A stretch of 64,000 bases of DNA from Phenylobacterium deserti. Its GTDB lineage: Bacteria > Pseudomonadota > Alphaproteobacteria > Caulobacterales > Caulobacteraceae. Positions within the stretch are counted from its first letter, which is position 1. The number at the start of each line of letters is the position of its first letter. The notes beneath the pieces were generated by a model, which saw only the letters and a list, made by a program, of their open reading frames with translations, was not told the origin of the DNA and did not search any database. The stretch spans positions 1-64,000 of the forward strand of contig CALQQB010000012.1 of the NCBI GenBank assembly GCA_943332615.1, read 5' to 3'. Below, in pieces: positions 53,907 through 64,000 of the stretch. A program made the translations under genes and the position numbers.

Positions 53907-56900
53907 ATGGCCGACCTTATCTTTCACGATCCGAGCGGCCGGCGGGCGCGCCGGGTACGCCTCGCTTCCGGCCTGTTGATCGCCCTGGTGTTGCTGGTCG
54001 GCGCCGCCTTCTTCGCGACCTTGGCATTCGCGCCGCACATGCCGGTCCTGACGCTCAAGGACCCCCACGTCCTGCGCGCCCTGCACGTCGAGACGGCGCA
54101 CACCCTCAAGGGCCGTCACGCATGGACCGCGATCCCCCACCCTCGGACTCCGGCGCCGGCCGGCCCGGCCCGGCCGCTCGCGGTGGGCTTCTACGTGTCC
54201 TGGGACGAGACCTCGCGCTCGTCGCTGAAGGCCCATGTGGACCAGCTGGACGTGGTCTCTCCGCAGTGGGTCGGCCTGACCGCCGACGGCAAACTGGACG
54301 TCACCAAGGATCCTGAAGCGCGGGCCATCATCGCGGCGGCGAAGGCCCCGCCGTCCCTGCTGCCAGGGGTCTACAACGCCAAGGACGGGGTCTGGGACGG
54401 GCCGGCCGCCGACCATGTGCTGGTCGATCCCAAGGCGCGGACGGCGATGATCGCGCAGCTCGTGGCGCTGGCGAAGGCGCAGGGATTCGCCGGCTACGTC
54501 TTCGACTTCGAGAACCTGTCGCCGGCGGGCGTGGCCGCCTATCCGTCGTTCATCGCCCAGGCCCGTGCCGCCCTGAAACCGACCGGGCGCGAGGTCTGGG
54601 TCACCGCGCCCTTCGCCGACGACTCCTGGCCGCTGAAGCGACTGCAGGCCGCCGCTGACGCCATCGTGCTGATGGCCTACGACCAGCACTGGGGCACCGG
54701 CGACGCCGGGCCGCCGGCCGGCCAGGACTGGTTCCAGAGCCATCTGGCCGAGCGCATGGCGATGCTGGACCCCGCGCGCACCGTCGTGGCCCTGGGCGCC
54801 TACGGCTACGACTGGACCCTGCCGGCCCGGGGCAAGCCTGGCAGCGCGACGGCGGTGACCTACAACGAAGCCACCCAGATCGCGCACGACTCCGACGCCA
54901 CGGCCGCCATGGACCCGGCCTCTCTCAACCCGACCTTCGACTACATGGACGATGCCGGCCGCAAGCACGCCGTCTGGTTCCTAGACGCCGTGACCCTGCA
55001 CAACCAGCTGCGTGTCGCCGATGGTTTCCGGCCCATGGGCTACGCGCTCTGGCGGATGGGCGGCGAGGACCCCCTCAGCTGGAACTTGCTGCGCCACCGG
55101 TTCGGCGCCCTGAAGCCTGACAAGCTGTCGGACCTGGCGCCGGGGCAGGACGTGGACTTCGACGGGACCGGCGAAGTGCTGCGGGTCACCGACATCCCCC
55201 GCGCCGGCCACCGCACCCTGTCCGTCGATACGGCCAGCGGGCTGATCTCGGCCGAGACCTACGATGCCAACCCGACCTCCTATGTGATCCAGCGCTACGG
55301 CGCGCACCCGGGGCTGGTGGCCCTGACCTTCGACGACGGGCCGGACCGGCGCTGGACGCCGAAGATCCTCGATATCCTGAAGGCCAAGCACGCCCCGGCC
55401 ACCTTCTTCGTGATTGGCAGGAACATGTCGGAGAGCCCCGACCTTGTGGCCCGCGAGGTGGCCGAGGGCCATGACGTCGGCAACCACACCTGGACCCATC
55501 CCAACATCGGCGAGATGCCGGTGGCCGAGACCTCCGTCGAGCTGTCGGCGACGCAGCGGCTGTTCGAGACCATCACCGGCCGCTCCATGCGCCTGTTCCG
55601 CCCGCCCTATTTCGGCGACGCCGAGCCCTCGACGCCGCAGGAAGTCGCCCCCCTGCTGGACGGCCAGGCCCAGGGTTACATCGCCGTCGGCCTGCGTATC
55701 GACCCTGACGACTGGAAGAAGCCGGAGCCCAAACGGATCATCTCCACCACCCTGGACCGCCTGGACGACACCGTTCGCCCGGGCCAGGTTGTGCTGCTGC
55801 ACGATAGCGGCGGCAACCGCAGCCGCACGGTCGAAGCCCTGCCCGGGCTGATCGACGCCCTGCGCGCCCACGGCTACCGGCTGGTGACTATCGGCGAGCT
55901 CGCCGGCCTGACCCCGCAGCAGACCATGCCGCCCACCGAGCGCGATACCGCTGAGCTTGCCCTGGACCGGATCGGCTTCGGCTTCTTCCACACCGCCGAC
56001 GAGATGCTGCGGGTGCTGTTCATCGCCGCCATCGTGCTGGGCGTGGGCCGGCTCGCTTTCCTGTCGATCCTGGCCCTGGTCCACAACCTGCGCTTCAAGG
56101 CGCCTGCGCGCCTGGACCCCGCGACCGGTCCGCTGATCAGCGTACTGATCCCCTGCTTCAACGAGGAGAAGGTGATCGCGGCCTCGGTGCGCCGCATCCT
56201 GGACTCCAACTGGACCAACCTCGAGATCCTAGTGCTGGACGACGGTTCGTCCGACGCGACCTCCGAGGTGGTGCGCAAGGCCTTCGCTGGCGAACCGCGC
56301 GTGTCGCTGATGACTTTCGAGAACGGCGGCAAGGCCCGCGCCTTGAACCGTGGCCTGGAAAAAGCGTCAGGCGACGTGGTGGTGGCGCTGGACGCCGATA
56401 CCCTGTTTCCGCCGGAGACCCTGGGCCGGCTGGTCCGCTGGTTCGCCGACCCGGCCATCGGGGCGGTGGCCGGCAACGCCATCGTCGGCAACCGCCGCAA
56501 CCTCATCACCCGCTGGCAGGCGCTGGAATATGTCACCGCCCAGAACCTTGAGCGCCGCGCTCTGGCGGCCCTGGGGGCGGTGACGGTGGTGCCGGGCGCC
56601 GTGGGCGCCTGGCGGCGCTCGGTGCTCAGCAACCTGGGCGGCTATCCGGACGACACCCTCGCCGAGGACCAGGATCTGACCCTGGCCGTCCAGCGCGCCG
56701 GCTGGAAAGTAACATTCGACCCGGGCGCGCGCGCCTACACCGAGGCGCCGGAGACGGTCTCGGGCCTGCTCAAACAACGCTATCGCTGGTCCTTCGGCAC
56801 CCTCCAGTGCCTGTGGAAGCACCGGACGGCGATGTTCAGCCTTGAGCGACCAACCCTGGGCTTCGTGGCCCTGCCGCAGATCTGGCTGTTCCAGATCGCG

Positions 56901-57251
56901 CTCACCATCATCGCGCCGCTGGTCGATCTGGCGGTCATCTGGAGCCTGATCTCGGCGCTCTATGGCTTCGCCTACCATTCCACTGAGTGGTCCCCGGACG
57001 ACCTCATCCAGGGGCTCGAGTACTGGGCCGCCTTCATCCTGCTGGATCTTTCGGCCGGCGCGATCGGGATGGCGCTGGAACGCCGCGCGTCCTGGGCGGA
57101 CCTGGTCTGGATGCCGGTCCAGCGGTTCGGTTATCGCCAGCTGATGTACTATGTGGTGCTCAAGTCGGTTGGGTCGGCCCTGCACGGTGCGCGCGTCGGC
57201 TGGGGCAAGCTGGAACGCCGTGCCACCGCCGCCGTAGATGGCTCAGCCTGA
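53907..57251 (+). CDS. Three-domain fusion: GH18-like, polysaccharide deacetylase and GT2 synthase
   Basis: An 1114-residue polypeptide combining synthesis and modification of a glycan. A membrane anchor (19-41) leads to a GH18-like domain with YVFDFENL near 195. A NodB deacetylase follows, with LTFDDGPD near 472, HTWTHPN near 527 and RPPYF near 565, all the metal and catalytic motifs. A membrane segment at about 704-730 then brings the chain to the cytoplasmic GT2 domain with [17 protein letters not shown] and QRYRW (777-960), and several membrane helices close the protein. It should make and deacetylate an extracellular beta-glycan in one unit. Neither pgaABCD nor other synthesis genes are adjacent. 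Confidence 0.92.
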   Translation: MADLIFHDPSGRRARRVRLASGLLIALVLLVGAAFFATLAFAPHMPVLTLKDPHVLRALHVETAHTLKGRHAWTAIPHPRTPAPAGPARPLAVGFYVSWDETSRSSLKAHVDQLDVVSPQWVGLTADGKLDVTKDPEARAIIAAAKAPPSLLPGVYNAKDGVWDGPAADHVLVDPKARTAMIAQLVALAKAQGFAGYVFDFENLSPAGVAAYPSFIAQARAALKPTGREVWVTAPFADDSWPLKRLQAAADAIVLMAYDQHWGTGDAGPPAGQDWFQSHLAERMAMLDPARTVVALGAYGYDWTLPARGKPGSATAVTYNEATQIAHDSDATAAMDPASLNPTFDYMDDAGRKHAVWFLDAVTLHNQLRVADGFRPMGYALWRMGGEDPLSWNLLRHRFGALKPDKLSDLAPGQDVDFDGTGEVLRVTDIPRAGHRTLSVDTASGLISAETYDANPTSYVIQRYGAHPGLVALTFDDGPDRRWTPKILDILKAKHAPATFFVIGRNMSESPDLVAREVAEGHDVGNHTWTHPNIGEMPVAETSVELSATQRLFETITGRSMRLFRPPYFGDAEPSTPQEVAPLLDGQAQGYIAVGLRIDPDDWKKPEPKRIISTTLDRLDDTVRPGQVVLLHDSGGNRSRTVEALPGLIDALRAHGYRLVTIGELAGLTPQQTMPPTERDTAELALDRIGFGFFHTADEMLRVLFIAAIVLGVGRLAFLSILALVHNLRFKAPARLDPATGPLISVLIPCFNEEKVIAASVRRILDSNWTNLEILVLDDGSSDATSEVVRKAFAGEPRVSLMTFENGGKARALNRGLEKASGDVVVALDADTLFPPETLGRLVRWFADPAIGAVAGNAIVGNRRNLITRWQALEYVTAQNLERRALAALGAVTVVPGAVGAWRRSVLSNLGGYPDDTLAEDQDLTLAVQRAGWKVTFDPGARAYTEAPETVSGLLKQRYRWSFGTLQCLWKHRTAMFSLERPTLGFVALPQIWLFQIALTIIAPLVDLAVIWSLISALYGFAYHSTEWSPDDLIQGLEYWAAFILLDLSAGAIGMALERRASWADLVWMPVQRFGYRQLMYYVVLKSVGSALHGARVGWGKLERRATAAVDGSA

Positions 57252-57391
57252 CCCAGAGTGAGCGAGGCGCGCATTTGGCGCCTCACGCGGTTGTCATCGC
57301 AGGGAGCGGCGCCTATAAACCGCCCTTACTCGCCGGGGTCTCCAGTCATGAGGGCTTGGGGCGAGCCGTCGGCAGCCGACCCCAAGGCCTC

Positions 57392-58591
57392 ATGAACATC
57401 CACGAACACCAAGCCAAAGCCGTCCTCGCGGAGTTCGGCGTGGCGGTCCCGCGCGGCTATCCCGCGTTCACCGTCGAAGAAGCCGTCGCGGCCGCTGAAA
57501 AGCTGGGCGGACCCGTCTTCGTCGTGAAATCCCAGATCCACGCCGGCGGGCGCGGCAAGGGGCGCTTCGAGGGCCTTGGCCCGGACGCCAAGGGCGGCGT
57601 CCGCGTCGTCAAGAGCGTCGCCGAGGTCAAGCAGAACGCCGAGGAGATGCTGGGCCGCACCCTGGTCACCATCCAGACCGGGCCCAAGGGCAAGCAGGTG
57701 AACCGCCTCTACATCGAGGAAGGCGCCGCGATCGCCAAGGAATTCTACCTGTCGCTGCTGGTGGACCGCGAAACCAGCCGCGTCTCGGTCGTGGCGTCCA
57801 CGGAAGGCGGCATGAGCATCGAGGACGTGGCCCACGACACGCCCGAGAAGATCACGACCTTCTCCATCGACCCGGCCACCGGCGTCTGGGCCCACCACGG
57901 CCGGGCGCTCTCCGCCGCCCTGGGCCTGAGCGGGCCGCTCGCCAAGGAAGCCGCGACGCTCCTGAACCAGCTGTATGACGCCTTCGTCGACAAGGACATG
58001 TCGATGCTGGAGATCAATCCGCTGATCGTCACCGGTGACGATCATCTGCGCGTGCTGGACGCCAAGATCAGCTTCGATTCCAACGCCTTGTTCCGCCACA
58101 AGGACATGGTGGCGTTGCGCGACGAGACCGAGGAAGACTCCAAGGAGATCGAGGCCTCGAAGTATGATCTGAGCTACATCGCCCTCGACGGCGAGATCGG
58201 CTGCATGGTCAACGGCGCGGGCCTAGCCATGGCCACCATGGACATCATCAAGCTCTACGGCGCCGAGCCGGCCAACTTCCTGGACGTGGGCGGCGGCGCC
58301 GACGAGGCCAAGGTGACGGCGGCCTTCAAGATCATCATCGCCGACCCCAACGTTAAGGGCATCCTGGTCAACATCTTCGGCGGCATCGCCAAGTGCGACG
58401 TCCTGGCCAACGGGGTGATCGCGGCGGTGAAGCAGGTGGGGCTGAAGGTGCCGCTGGTGGTGCGCCTCGAGGGCACCAACGCCGAACTGGGCAAGAAGAT
58501 CATCAACGAGAGCGGCCTGGACGTGATCGCGGCCAACGACCTGGCCGACGGCGCTGAGAAGATCGTCAAGGCCGTGCGGGGCGCTGCGTAA
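57392..58591 (+). CDS. sucC: Succinyl-CoA synthetase beta subunit
   Basis: SucC pairs with SucD to convert succinyl-CoA to succinate with formation of ATP or GTP. The 399-residue protein begins [17 protein letters not shown] and has the ATP-grasp domain ([21 protein letters not shown]) and the C-terminal CoA-ligase part ([34 protein letters not shown]). The ATG at 57392 is the family start; the open frame to 56987 runs into the preceding gene's 3' end. The 140-base gap upstream carries the promoter of the sucCDAB cluster. It is followed by sucD after three bases. Confidence 0.97.
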   Translation: MNIHEHQAKAVLAEFGVAVPRGYPAFTVEEAVAAAEKLGGPVFVVKSQIHAGGRGKGRFEGLGPDAKGGVRVVKSVAEVKQNAEEMLGRTLVTIQTGPKGKQVNRLYIEEGAAIAKEFYLSLLVDRETSRVSVVASTEGGMSIEDVAHDTPEKITTFSIDPATGVWAHHGRALSAALGLSGPLAKEAATLLNQLYDAFVDKDMSMLEINPLIVTGDDHLRVLDAKISFDSNALFRHKDMVALRDETEEDSKEIEASKYDLSYIALDGEIGCMVNGAGLAMATMDIIKLYGAEPANFLDVGGGADEAKVTAAFKIIIADPNVKGILVNIFGGIAKCDVLANGVIAAVKQVGLKVPLVVRLEGTNAELGKKIINESGLDVIAANDLADGAEKIVKAVRGAA

Positions 58592-58594
58592 GAC

Positions 58595-59473
58595 ATGTCG
58601 ATCCTGATCAACAAGAACACCCGCGTCATCTGCCAGGGCTTCACGGGGAAGGAAGGCACCTTCCACTCCGAACAGGCCATCGCCTACGGGACCAAGATGG
58701 TTGGGGGCGTGACCCCCGGCAAAGGCGGCGTGATCCACCTGGGCCTGCCGGTGTTCAACACCGTCGGCGACGCGGTTCGCGAAACTGGCGCCGAAGCCAC
58801 CGCGATCTATGTGCCGCCGGCCTTCGCCGCGGACTCGATCCTGGAAGCCATCGACGCGGAAATTCCGTTGATCATCTGCATCACCGAGGGCATCCCGGTG
58901 GCCGACATGGTCAGGGTGAAGCGCTCGCTCAGCGGCTCGAAATCCAGGCTGATCGGGCCCAACTGCCCGGGCGTTCTGACTCCGGGTGAGTGCAAAATAG
59001 GCATCATGCCGGGGAACATCTTCCGCAAGGGCTCCGTGGGTGTGGTTTCCCGCTCCGGCACCCTTACCTATGAAGCCGTGTTCCAGACCACTCAGGTAGG
59101 CCTCGGCCAGACGACGGCCGTGGGCATCGGTGGCGATCCCGTGAAGGGCACCGAGTTCATCGACATGCTGGACATGTTCCTGAAGGACCCGGAAACCGAG
59201 TCGATCATCATGATCGGCGAAATTGGCGGGTCGGCCGAGGAAGACGCGGCGGAGTTCATTAAGAATTCACCAAACAAGAAGCCTATGGTCGGCTTTATCG
59301 CGGGACGCACCGCGCCGCCTGGGCGGCGCATGGGTCACGCGGGCGCGATCATCTCGGGCGGCAAGGGTGGTGCCGAGGACAAGATCGCCGCGATGGAAGC
59401 CGCGGGCATCCGCGTTTCTCCATCTCCGGCGGCCCTCGGAACGACCCTGCTAGAAGTACTCAAGGGCGCTTAG
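58595..59473 (+). CDS. sucD: Succinyl-CoA synthetase alpha subunit
   Basis: SucD binds CoA and carries the phosphorylated His. The 292-residue protein shows [17 protein letters not shown] near the start, the CoA-binding [15 protein letters not shown] region, and the phospho-histidine in GHAGAI near residue 246, with GTTLLEVL at the C-terminus. Three bases separate it from sucC. The ribosome site for the following sucA lies in the 95-base gap after it, which also holds an imperfect hairpin. Confidence 0.97.
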   Translation: MSILINKNTRVICQGFTGKEGTFHSEQAIAYGTKMVGGVTPGKGGVIHLGLPVFNTVGDAVRETGAEATAIYVPPAFAADSILEAIDAEIPLIICITEGIPVADMVRVKRSLSGSKSRLIGPNCPGVLTPGECKIGIMPGNIFRKGSVGVVSRSGTLTYEAVFQTTQVGLGQTTAVGIGGDPVKGTEFIDMLDMFLKDPETESIIMIGEIGGSAEEDAAEFIKNSPNKKPMVGFIAGRTAPPGRRMGHAGAIISGGKGGAEDKIAAMEAAGIRVSPSPAALGTTLLEVLKGA

Positions 59474-59568
59474 GCGCCAGACATGGTTTAGGGCGGTCCG
59501 CGCTCGGCTCCTTCTTCCGAAGTCCGTGGGCCCCCCCGCGGAAGACGAAGGGCCGGAAGGCAAAAGCG

Positions 59569-62520
59569 ATGGCGGACGACGCAGGCCTGATCAACGACGT
59601 TCTGGCCGAGACCTCTTTCCTCTACGGCGGCAACGCCGCGTTCGTGGAGGACCTCTACGCGCGCTGGAACACCGACCCGGGGTCGGTTGATCCCTCGTGG
59701 CAGGCATTCTTCGCCTCGCTTCAGGATCGCGCCGCAGAGGTGAAGCGCGGGGCCGAGCGGCCCGCCTGGACCCCCAAGCCGACGCCGGTCGCCCGGCCCG
59801 ACTGGCTCTCCGCAATCGACGGCCTATGGCCCGCGGTCGAGGCCAAGATCGGCAAGACCATCGAGCAGAAGCAGCCTGGCGCTTCGCTGGACGAGGTCCG
59901 CTCCCGCACCCTGGACAGCCTGCGCGCCATCATGATGATCCGTGCCTACCGGATGCGCGGCCACCTGAAGGCCAACCTGGACCCGCTGGGCCTGGCGACC
60001 ACGCCGGGCGACGCCTCCGAACTGGACCCGGCCACCTACGGCTTCGCCGAGCCGGACTTTGACCGCGAGATCTTCCTGGATTTCGTGCTGGGCCTGGAGA
60101 CCGCCTCGATCCGCGAGATCCTGGCGATCCTACGCCGCACCTACTGCGGCAACGTCGGCGTGCAGTACATGCACATCTCCGATCCCAAAGAGAAGTCCTG
60201 GCTGCAGGAGCGCATCGAGGGCCGCGACAAGGAGATCGTCTTCACGCCGCAGGGCAAGGTGGCGATCCTCAAGAAGCTCATCGAGACCCAGGGCTTCGAG
60301 AGCTTCCTGCACCGCCGCTTCCCGGGCACCAAGCGCTTCGGGCTCGACGGCGGCGAGGCGATGGTCCCGGCGCTGGAGCAGATCATCAAGCGCGGCGGCG
60401 CGATGGGCGTGAAGGACATCGTTATCGGCATGCCGCACCGCGGCCGGCTGAACGTGCTCGCCGCCGTGATGGGCAAGCCCTACCATGTGATCTTCCACGA
60501 ATTCCAAGGCGGCTCGTCCCTGCCCAGCGACGTGCAGGGCTCGGGCGACGTGAAGTACCACCTGGGCGCGTCGTCGGACCGCGAGTTCGACGGCAACAGC
60601 GTCCACCTGTCGCTCACCGCCAACCCGTCGCACCTGGAGATCGTCAACCCGGTGGTCATCGGCAAGGTGCGCGCCAAGCAGGCGTTTACCCTGCGCGAAC
60701 AGCCGTCGGCCGGCCGCGGCCACGTGATGCCGCTGCTGCTGCACGGTGACGCGGCCTTCGCCGGCCAGGGCGTGGTGTCCGAGTGCTTCGCGCTCTCCGG
60801 TCTGCGCGGCTACGGCGTCGGCGGGACGATGCACTTCATCGTCAACAACCAGATCGGCTTCACCACCAGCCCGAAGAACTCCCGCTCTTCGCCCTATCCG
60901 ACGGACGTGGCGCTGGCGGTCGAGACCCCGATCTTCCACGTCAACGGCGACGACCCCGAGGCCGTGACCTTCGCCGCCAAGGTGGGCACCGAGTACCGCC
61001 AGCTGTTCGGCAAGGACGTGGTGCTCGACATGTTCTGTTACCGCCGGTTCGGTCACAACGAGGGGGACGACCCCACGATGACCCAGCCGCTGATGTACGC
61101 GAAGATCAAGAACCACCCGTCGGTTCGCGACCTCTATGCGCAGCGGCTGATCGGCGAGGGCGTCTGCACTCAGGGCGATGTGGATGGCTGGGTCGCCGAG
61201 TTCGACAAGTTCCTCGACGAGGAGTTCGACGGCGGCAAGGCCTATCACGCCAACAAGGCCGACTGGCTGGACGGCAAGTGGTCGGGCCTGAAGTTGCCGA
61301 CCGGTGACGAGCGCCACGCCACCGGCGTGCCCCGCCAGAAGTTGCTCGACCTAGGCCGCAAGATGACGACCGTTCCGGAACGGGTCACCATGCACAAGAC
61401 GGTCGAGCGTGTGATCGGCGGCCGCCGCGAGGCGATCGAGGCGGGTGCGGGCATCGACTGGGCCACTGGCGAATCGCTGGCCTTCGCCACACTGATGGAC
61501 CAGGGCTTCCCCGTGCGGCTGTCCGGCCAGGACAGCGTGCGCGGCACCTTCAGCCACCGCCACTCCGGCTTCGTCGATCAGAAGACCGAGGAGGTCTATT
61601 TTCCGCTCCGCAACCTGGGCCCCAACCAGGCGCACTTCGAGGTGCTGGACAGCGCGCTCTCCGAAGAGGCGGTGCTGGGCTTCGAATACGGCTTCTCGCT
61701 CACCGACCCCGACACGCTCACCCTCTGGGAAGCCCAGTTCGGCGACTTCGTGAACGGCGCCCAGGTGGTCATCGACCAGTTCATCTGCTCGGGCGAACGC
61801 AAATGGCTCCGCATGAGCGGCCTGGTGCTGCTGCTGCCGCATGGCTACGAGGGCCAGGGTCCGGAGCATTCCTCCGCCCGCCTCGAACGCTTCCTGCAGC
61901 TCTGCGCGGAAGACAATATGCAGGTGGTGAACGTCACCACCCCCGCCAACTACTTCCACGCCCTGCGCCGCCAGCTGCTGCGCGAGTTCCGCAAGCCGCT
62001 GATCGTGATGTCGCCCAAGAGCCTGCTGCGCCACAAGCGCGCGGTCTCGACCCTGGCCGACATGGATGCCGGCACCGGCTTCCACCGGGTGATGATCGAC
62101 GGCGCCGAGGCCGACTGCGAAGTCGGTGGCGTGCGGCTGCGGCCCGACGCGGAGATCAAACGGGTCATTTTGTGCTCCGGCCGCGTCTATTTCGATCTGG
62201 TGGAACAGCGGGCCAAGTCGGGCCGCGACGACGTCTACATCCTGCGTCTGGAGCAGTTCTATCCGTGGCCGCTGAAGTCGCTGTCGAACGAGCTGAAGCG
62301 GTTCAAGAACGCCGAACTGGTGTGGTGCCAGGAAGAGCCCAAGAACATGGGCGGCTGGGTGTTCGTCGATCCCTGGCTGGAGCTGACCCTGGACCGCATG
62401 AGCATCAAGGCCAAGCGCGCCCGCTACGTCGGCCGCCCGGCCTCGGCTTCCACCGCCGCCGGTCTGATGAGCCGGCACGTGAAAGAGCTCGAGACCTTCC
62501 TGACGGAAGCCTTCGCCTAG
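59569..62520 (+). CDS. sucA: 2-Oxoglutarate dehydrogenase E1
   Basis: E1 decarboxylates 2-oxoglutarate with thiamine diphosphate and passes the succinyl group to the lipoyl arm of SucB. The 983-residue protein has the short N-terminal motif FLYGGNAAFVEDLYARWNTDPGSVDPSWQAFF, which docks to E2, the GMPHRGRLNVLA core, HGDAAFAGQGVVSECF with the thiamine-binding region, GFVDQKTEEVYFPL, LPHGYEGQGPEHSSARLERFLQL and a C-terminal domain ending SRHVKELETFLTEAF. All standard parts are present. It is co-directional with sucCD upstream and sucB 71 bases downstream. Confidence 0.98.
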   Translation: MADDAGLINDVLAETSFLYGGNAAFVEDLYARWNTDPGSVDPSWQAFFASLQDRAAEVKRGAERPAWTPKPTPVARPDWLSAIDGLWPAVEAKIGKTIEQKQPGASLDEVRSRTLDSLRAIMMIRAYRMRGHLKANLDPLGLATTPGDASELDPATYGFAEPDFDREIFLDFVLGLETASIREILAILRRTYCGNVGVQYMHISDPKEKSWLQERIEGRDKEIVFTPQGKVAILKKLIETQGFESFLHRRFPGTKRFGLDGGEAMVPALEQIIKRGGAMGVKDIVIGMPHRGRLNVLAAVMGKPYHVIFHEFQGGSSLPSDVQGSGDVKYHLGASSDREFDGNSVHLSLTANPSHLEIVNPVVIGKVRAKQAFTLREQPSAGRGHVMPLLLHGDAAFAGQGVVSECFALSGLRGYGVGGTMHFIVNNQIGFTTSPKNSRSSPYPTDVALAVETPIFHVNGDDPEAVTFAAKVGTEYRQLFGKDVVLDMFCYRRFGHNEGDDPTMTQPLMYAKIKNHPSVRDLYAQRLIGEGVCTQGDVDGWVAEFDKFLDEEFDGGKAYHANKADWLDGKWSGLKLPTGDERHATGVPRQKLLDLGRKMTTVPERVTMHKTVERVIGGRREAIEAGAGIDWATGESLAFATLMDQGFPVRLSGQDSVRGTFSHRHSGFVDQKTEEVYFPLRNLGPNQAHFEVLDSALSEEAVLGFEYGFSLTDPDTLTLWEAQFGDFVNGAQVVIDQFICSGERKWLRMSGLVLLLPHGYEGQGPEHSSARLERFLQLCAEDNMQVVNVTTPANYFHALRRQLLREFRKPLIVMSPKSLLRHKRAVSTLADMDAGTGFHRVMIDGAEADCEVGGVRLRPDAEIKRVILCSGRVYFDLVEQRAKSGRDDVYILRLEQFYPWPLKSLSNELKRFKNAELVWCQEEPKNMGGWVFVDPWLELTLDRMSIKAKRARYVGRPASASTAAGLMSRHVKELETFLTEAFA

Positions 62521-62591
62521 CGTAGACCCTCGACGACCCTACCAAGCCCCATTTTTGTTTGTGTTCTGAAGACCGCAGGAGCCTTCCCCCG

Positions 62592-63800
<1,209 letters not shown>

Positions 63801-64000
63801 GAGCCCGCCCTGGTGAACCGCGCGGGTTACCGGGAGGACCACTGGCAGGTATCCGGATTGTCCTTGGGACGGGGGGGGCCGCCATGACCACTGGAGCCGT
63901 GCCGGGCGCATCGCCCGCCGCCTGACTGCCTTCGGCGCCCTGGTCGGCGGCCGGTCGCGGTTCCGCCTGCCGCCGCGCTCAGGTTCGACGAACGCGTTCC
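63801..64000. other. End of window, no gene recognised
   Basis: The last 200 bases hold no convincing coding frame and no terminator with a T-run. There is an 8-base G run near 63871-63878. A short plus-strand frame (MTTGAVPGASPAA) is probably chance. Whatever follows sucB starts beyond this point. Confidence 0.4.

Overview
The window is a dense, GC-rich chromosomal stretch from an alphaproteobacterium, most likely a member of the Caulobacteraceae (Caulobacter/Phenylobacterium-like). The pointers are a CenR-type response regulator, an NtrZ-like periplasmic protein, DUF3576 and DUF4164 proteins, heat-shock promoters of the alphaproteobacterial form CTTG-N17-CYTATNT, and a near-match to a CtrA box. 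I found no rRNA, tRNA, CRISPR array, prophage or complete insertion sequence. Most of the window is housekeeping chromosome with short gaps, 4-bp stop/start overlaps and overlapping convergent 3' ends.

Layout. 1-9.3 kb: mutS, an ABC ATPase without a permease, a zf-CHCC protein, dnaN, and the heat-shock pair hrcA-grpE divergent from rph. 9.3-14 kb: the coupled set leuS-lptE-holA and a DUF3576 lipoprotein. 14-21.5 kb: NtrZ-like protein, a TMP/TenI-fold protein, a PLP-binding YggS homologue, a YkuD transpeptidase, cenR, xth, and ftsK-lolA. 21.5-27.9 kb: small envelope proteins, a dienelactone hydrolase, a gene relic, and dnaK-dnaJ behind a heat-shock promoter. 27.9-32 kb: rpe, a heparinase-like protein and purH, with a ZTP riboswitch in front of purH. 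32-35.8 kb: a thiolase/DUF35 pair and an HxlR regulator divergent from an atypical SDR and a DsbA-fold isomerase. 35.9-40.1 kb: a compact minus-strand operon encoding a thermostable-hemolysin-family protein, an acyl-AMP ligase, a heme-oxygenase-like diiron oxidase, an SDR and a TPR protein. 40.4-48.3 kb: a 56-residue small protein, purT, tkt, DUF4164-zapA, DUF2237, a CitE-like lyase, a HIT protein and mdh. 48.3-57.3 kb: an accessory block (LprI-like protein, truncated acetyltransferase, molybdenum hydroxylase pair, LytTR regulator with DUF2306 partner, and a 1114-residue GH18/NodB/GT2 fusion). 57.4-63.8 kb: sucC-sucD-sucA-sucB.

How genes work together. mdh, sucCD and sucAB serve the TCA cycle. 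dnaK, dnaJ, grpE and hrcA form the chaperone set, with matching heat-shock promoters in front of hrcA-grpE and dnaK. purH and purT act in purine synthesis, and the riboswitch reads the substrate pool of PurH. The thermostable-hemolysin operon has the composition of a small acyl-product biosynthetic pathway whose product I cannot name. It is the best candidate here for an undescribed system.
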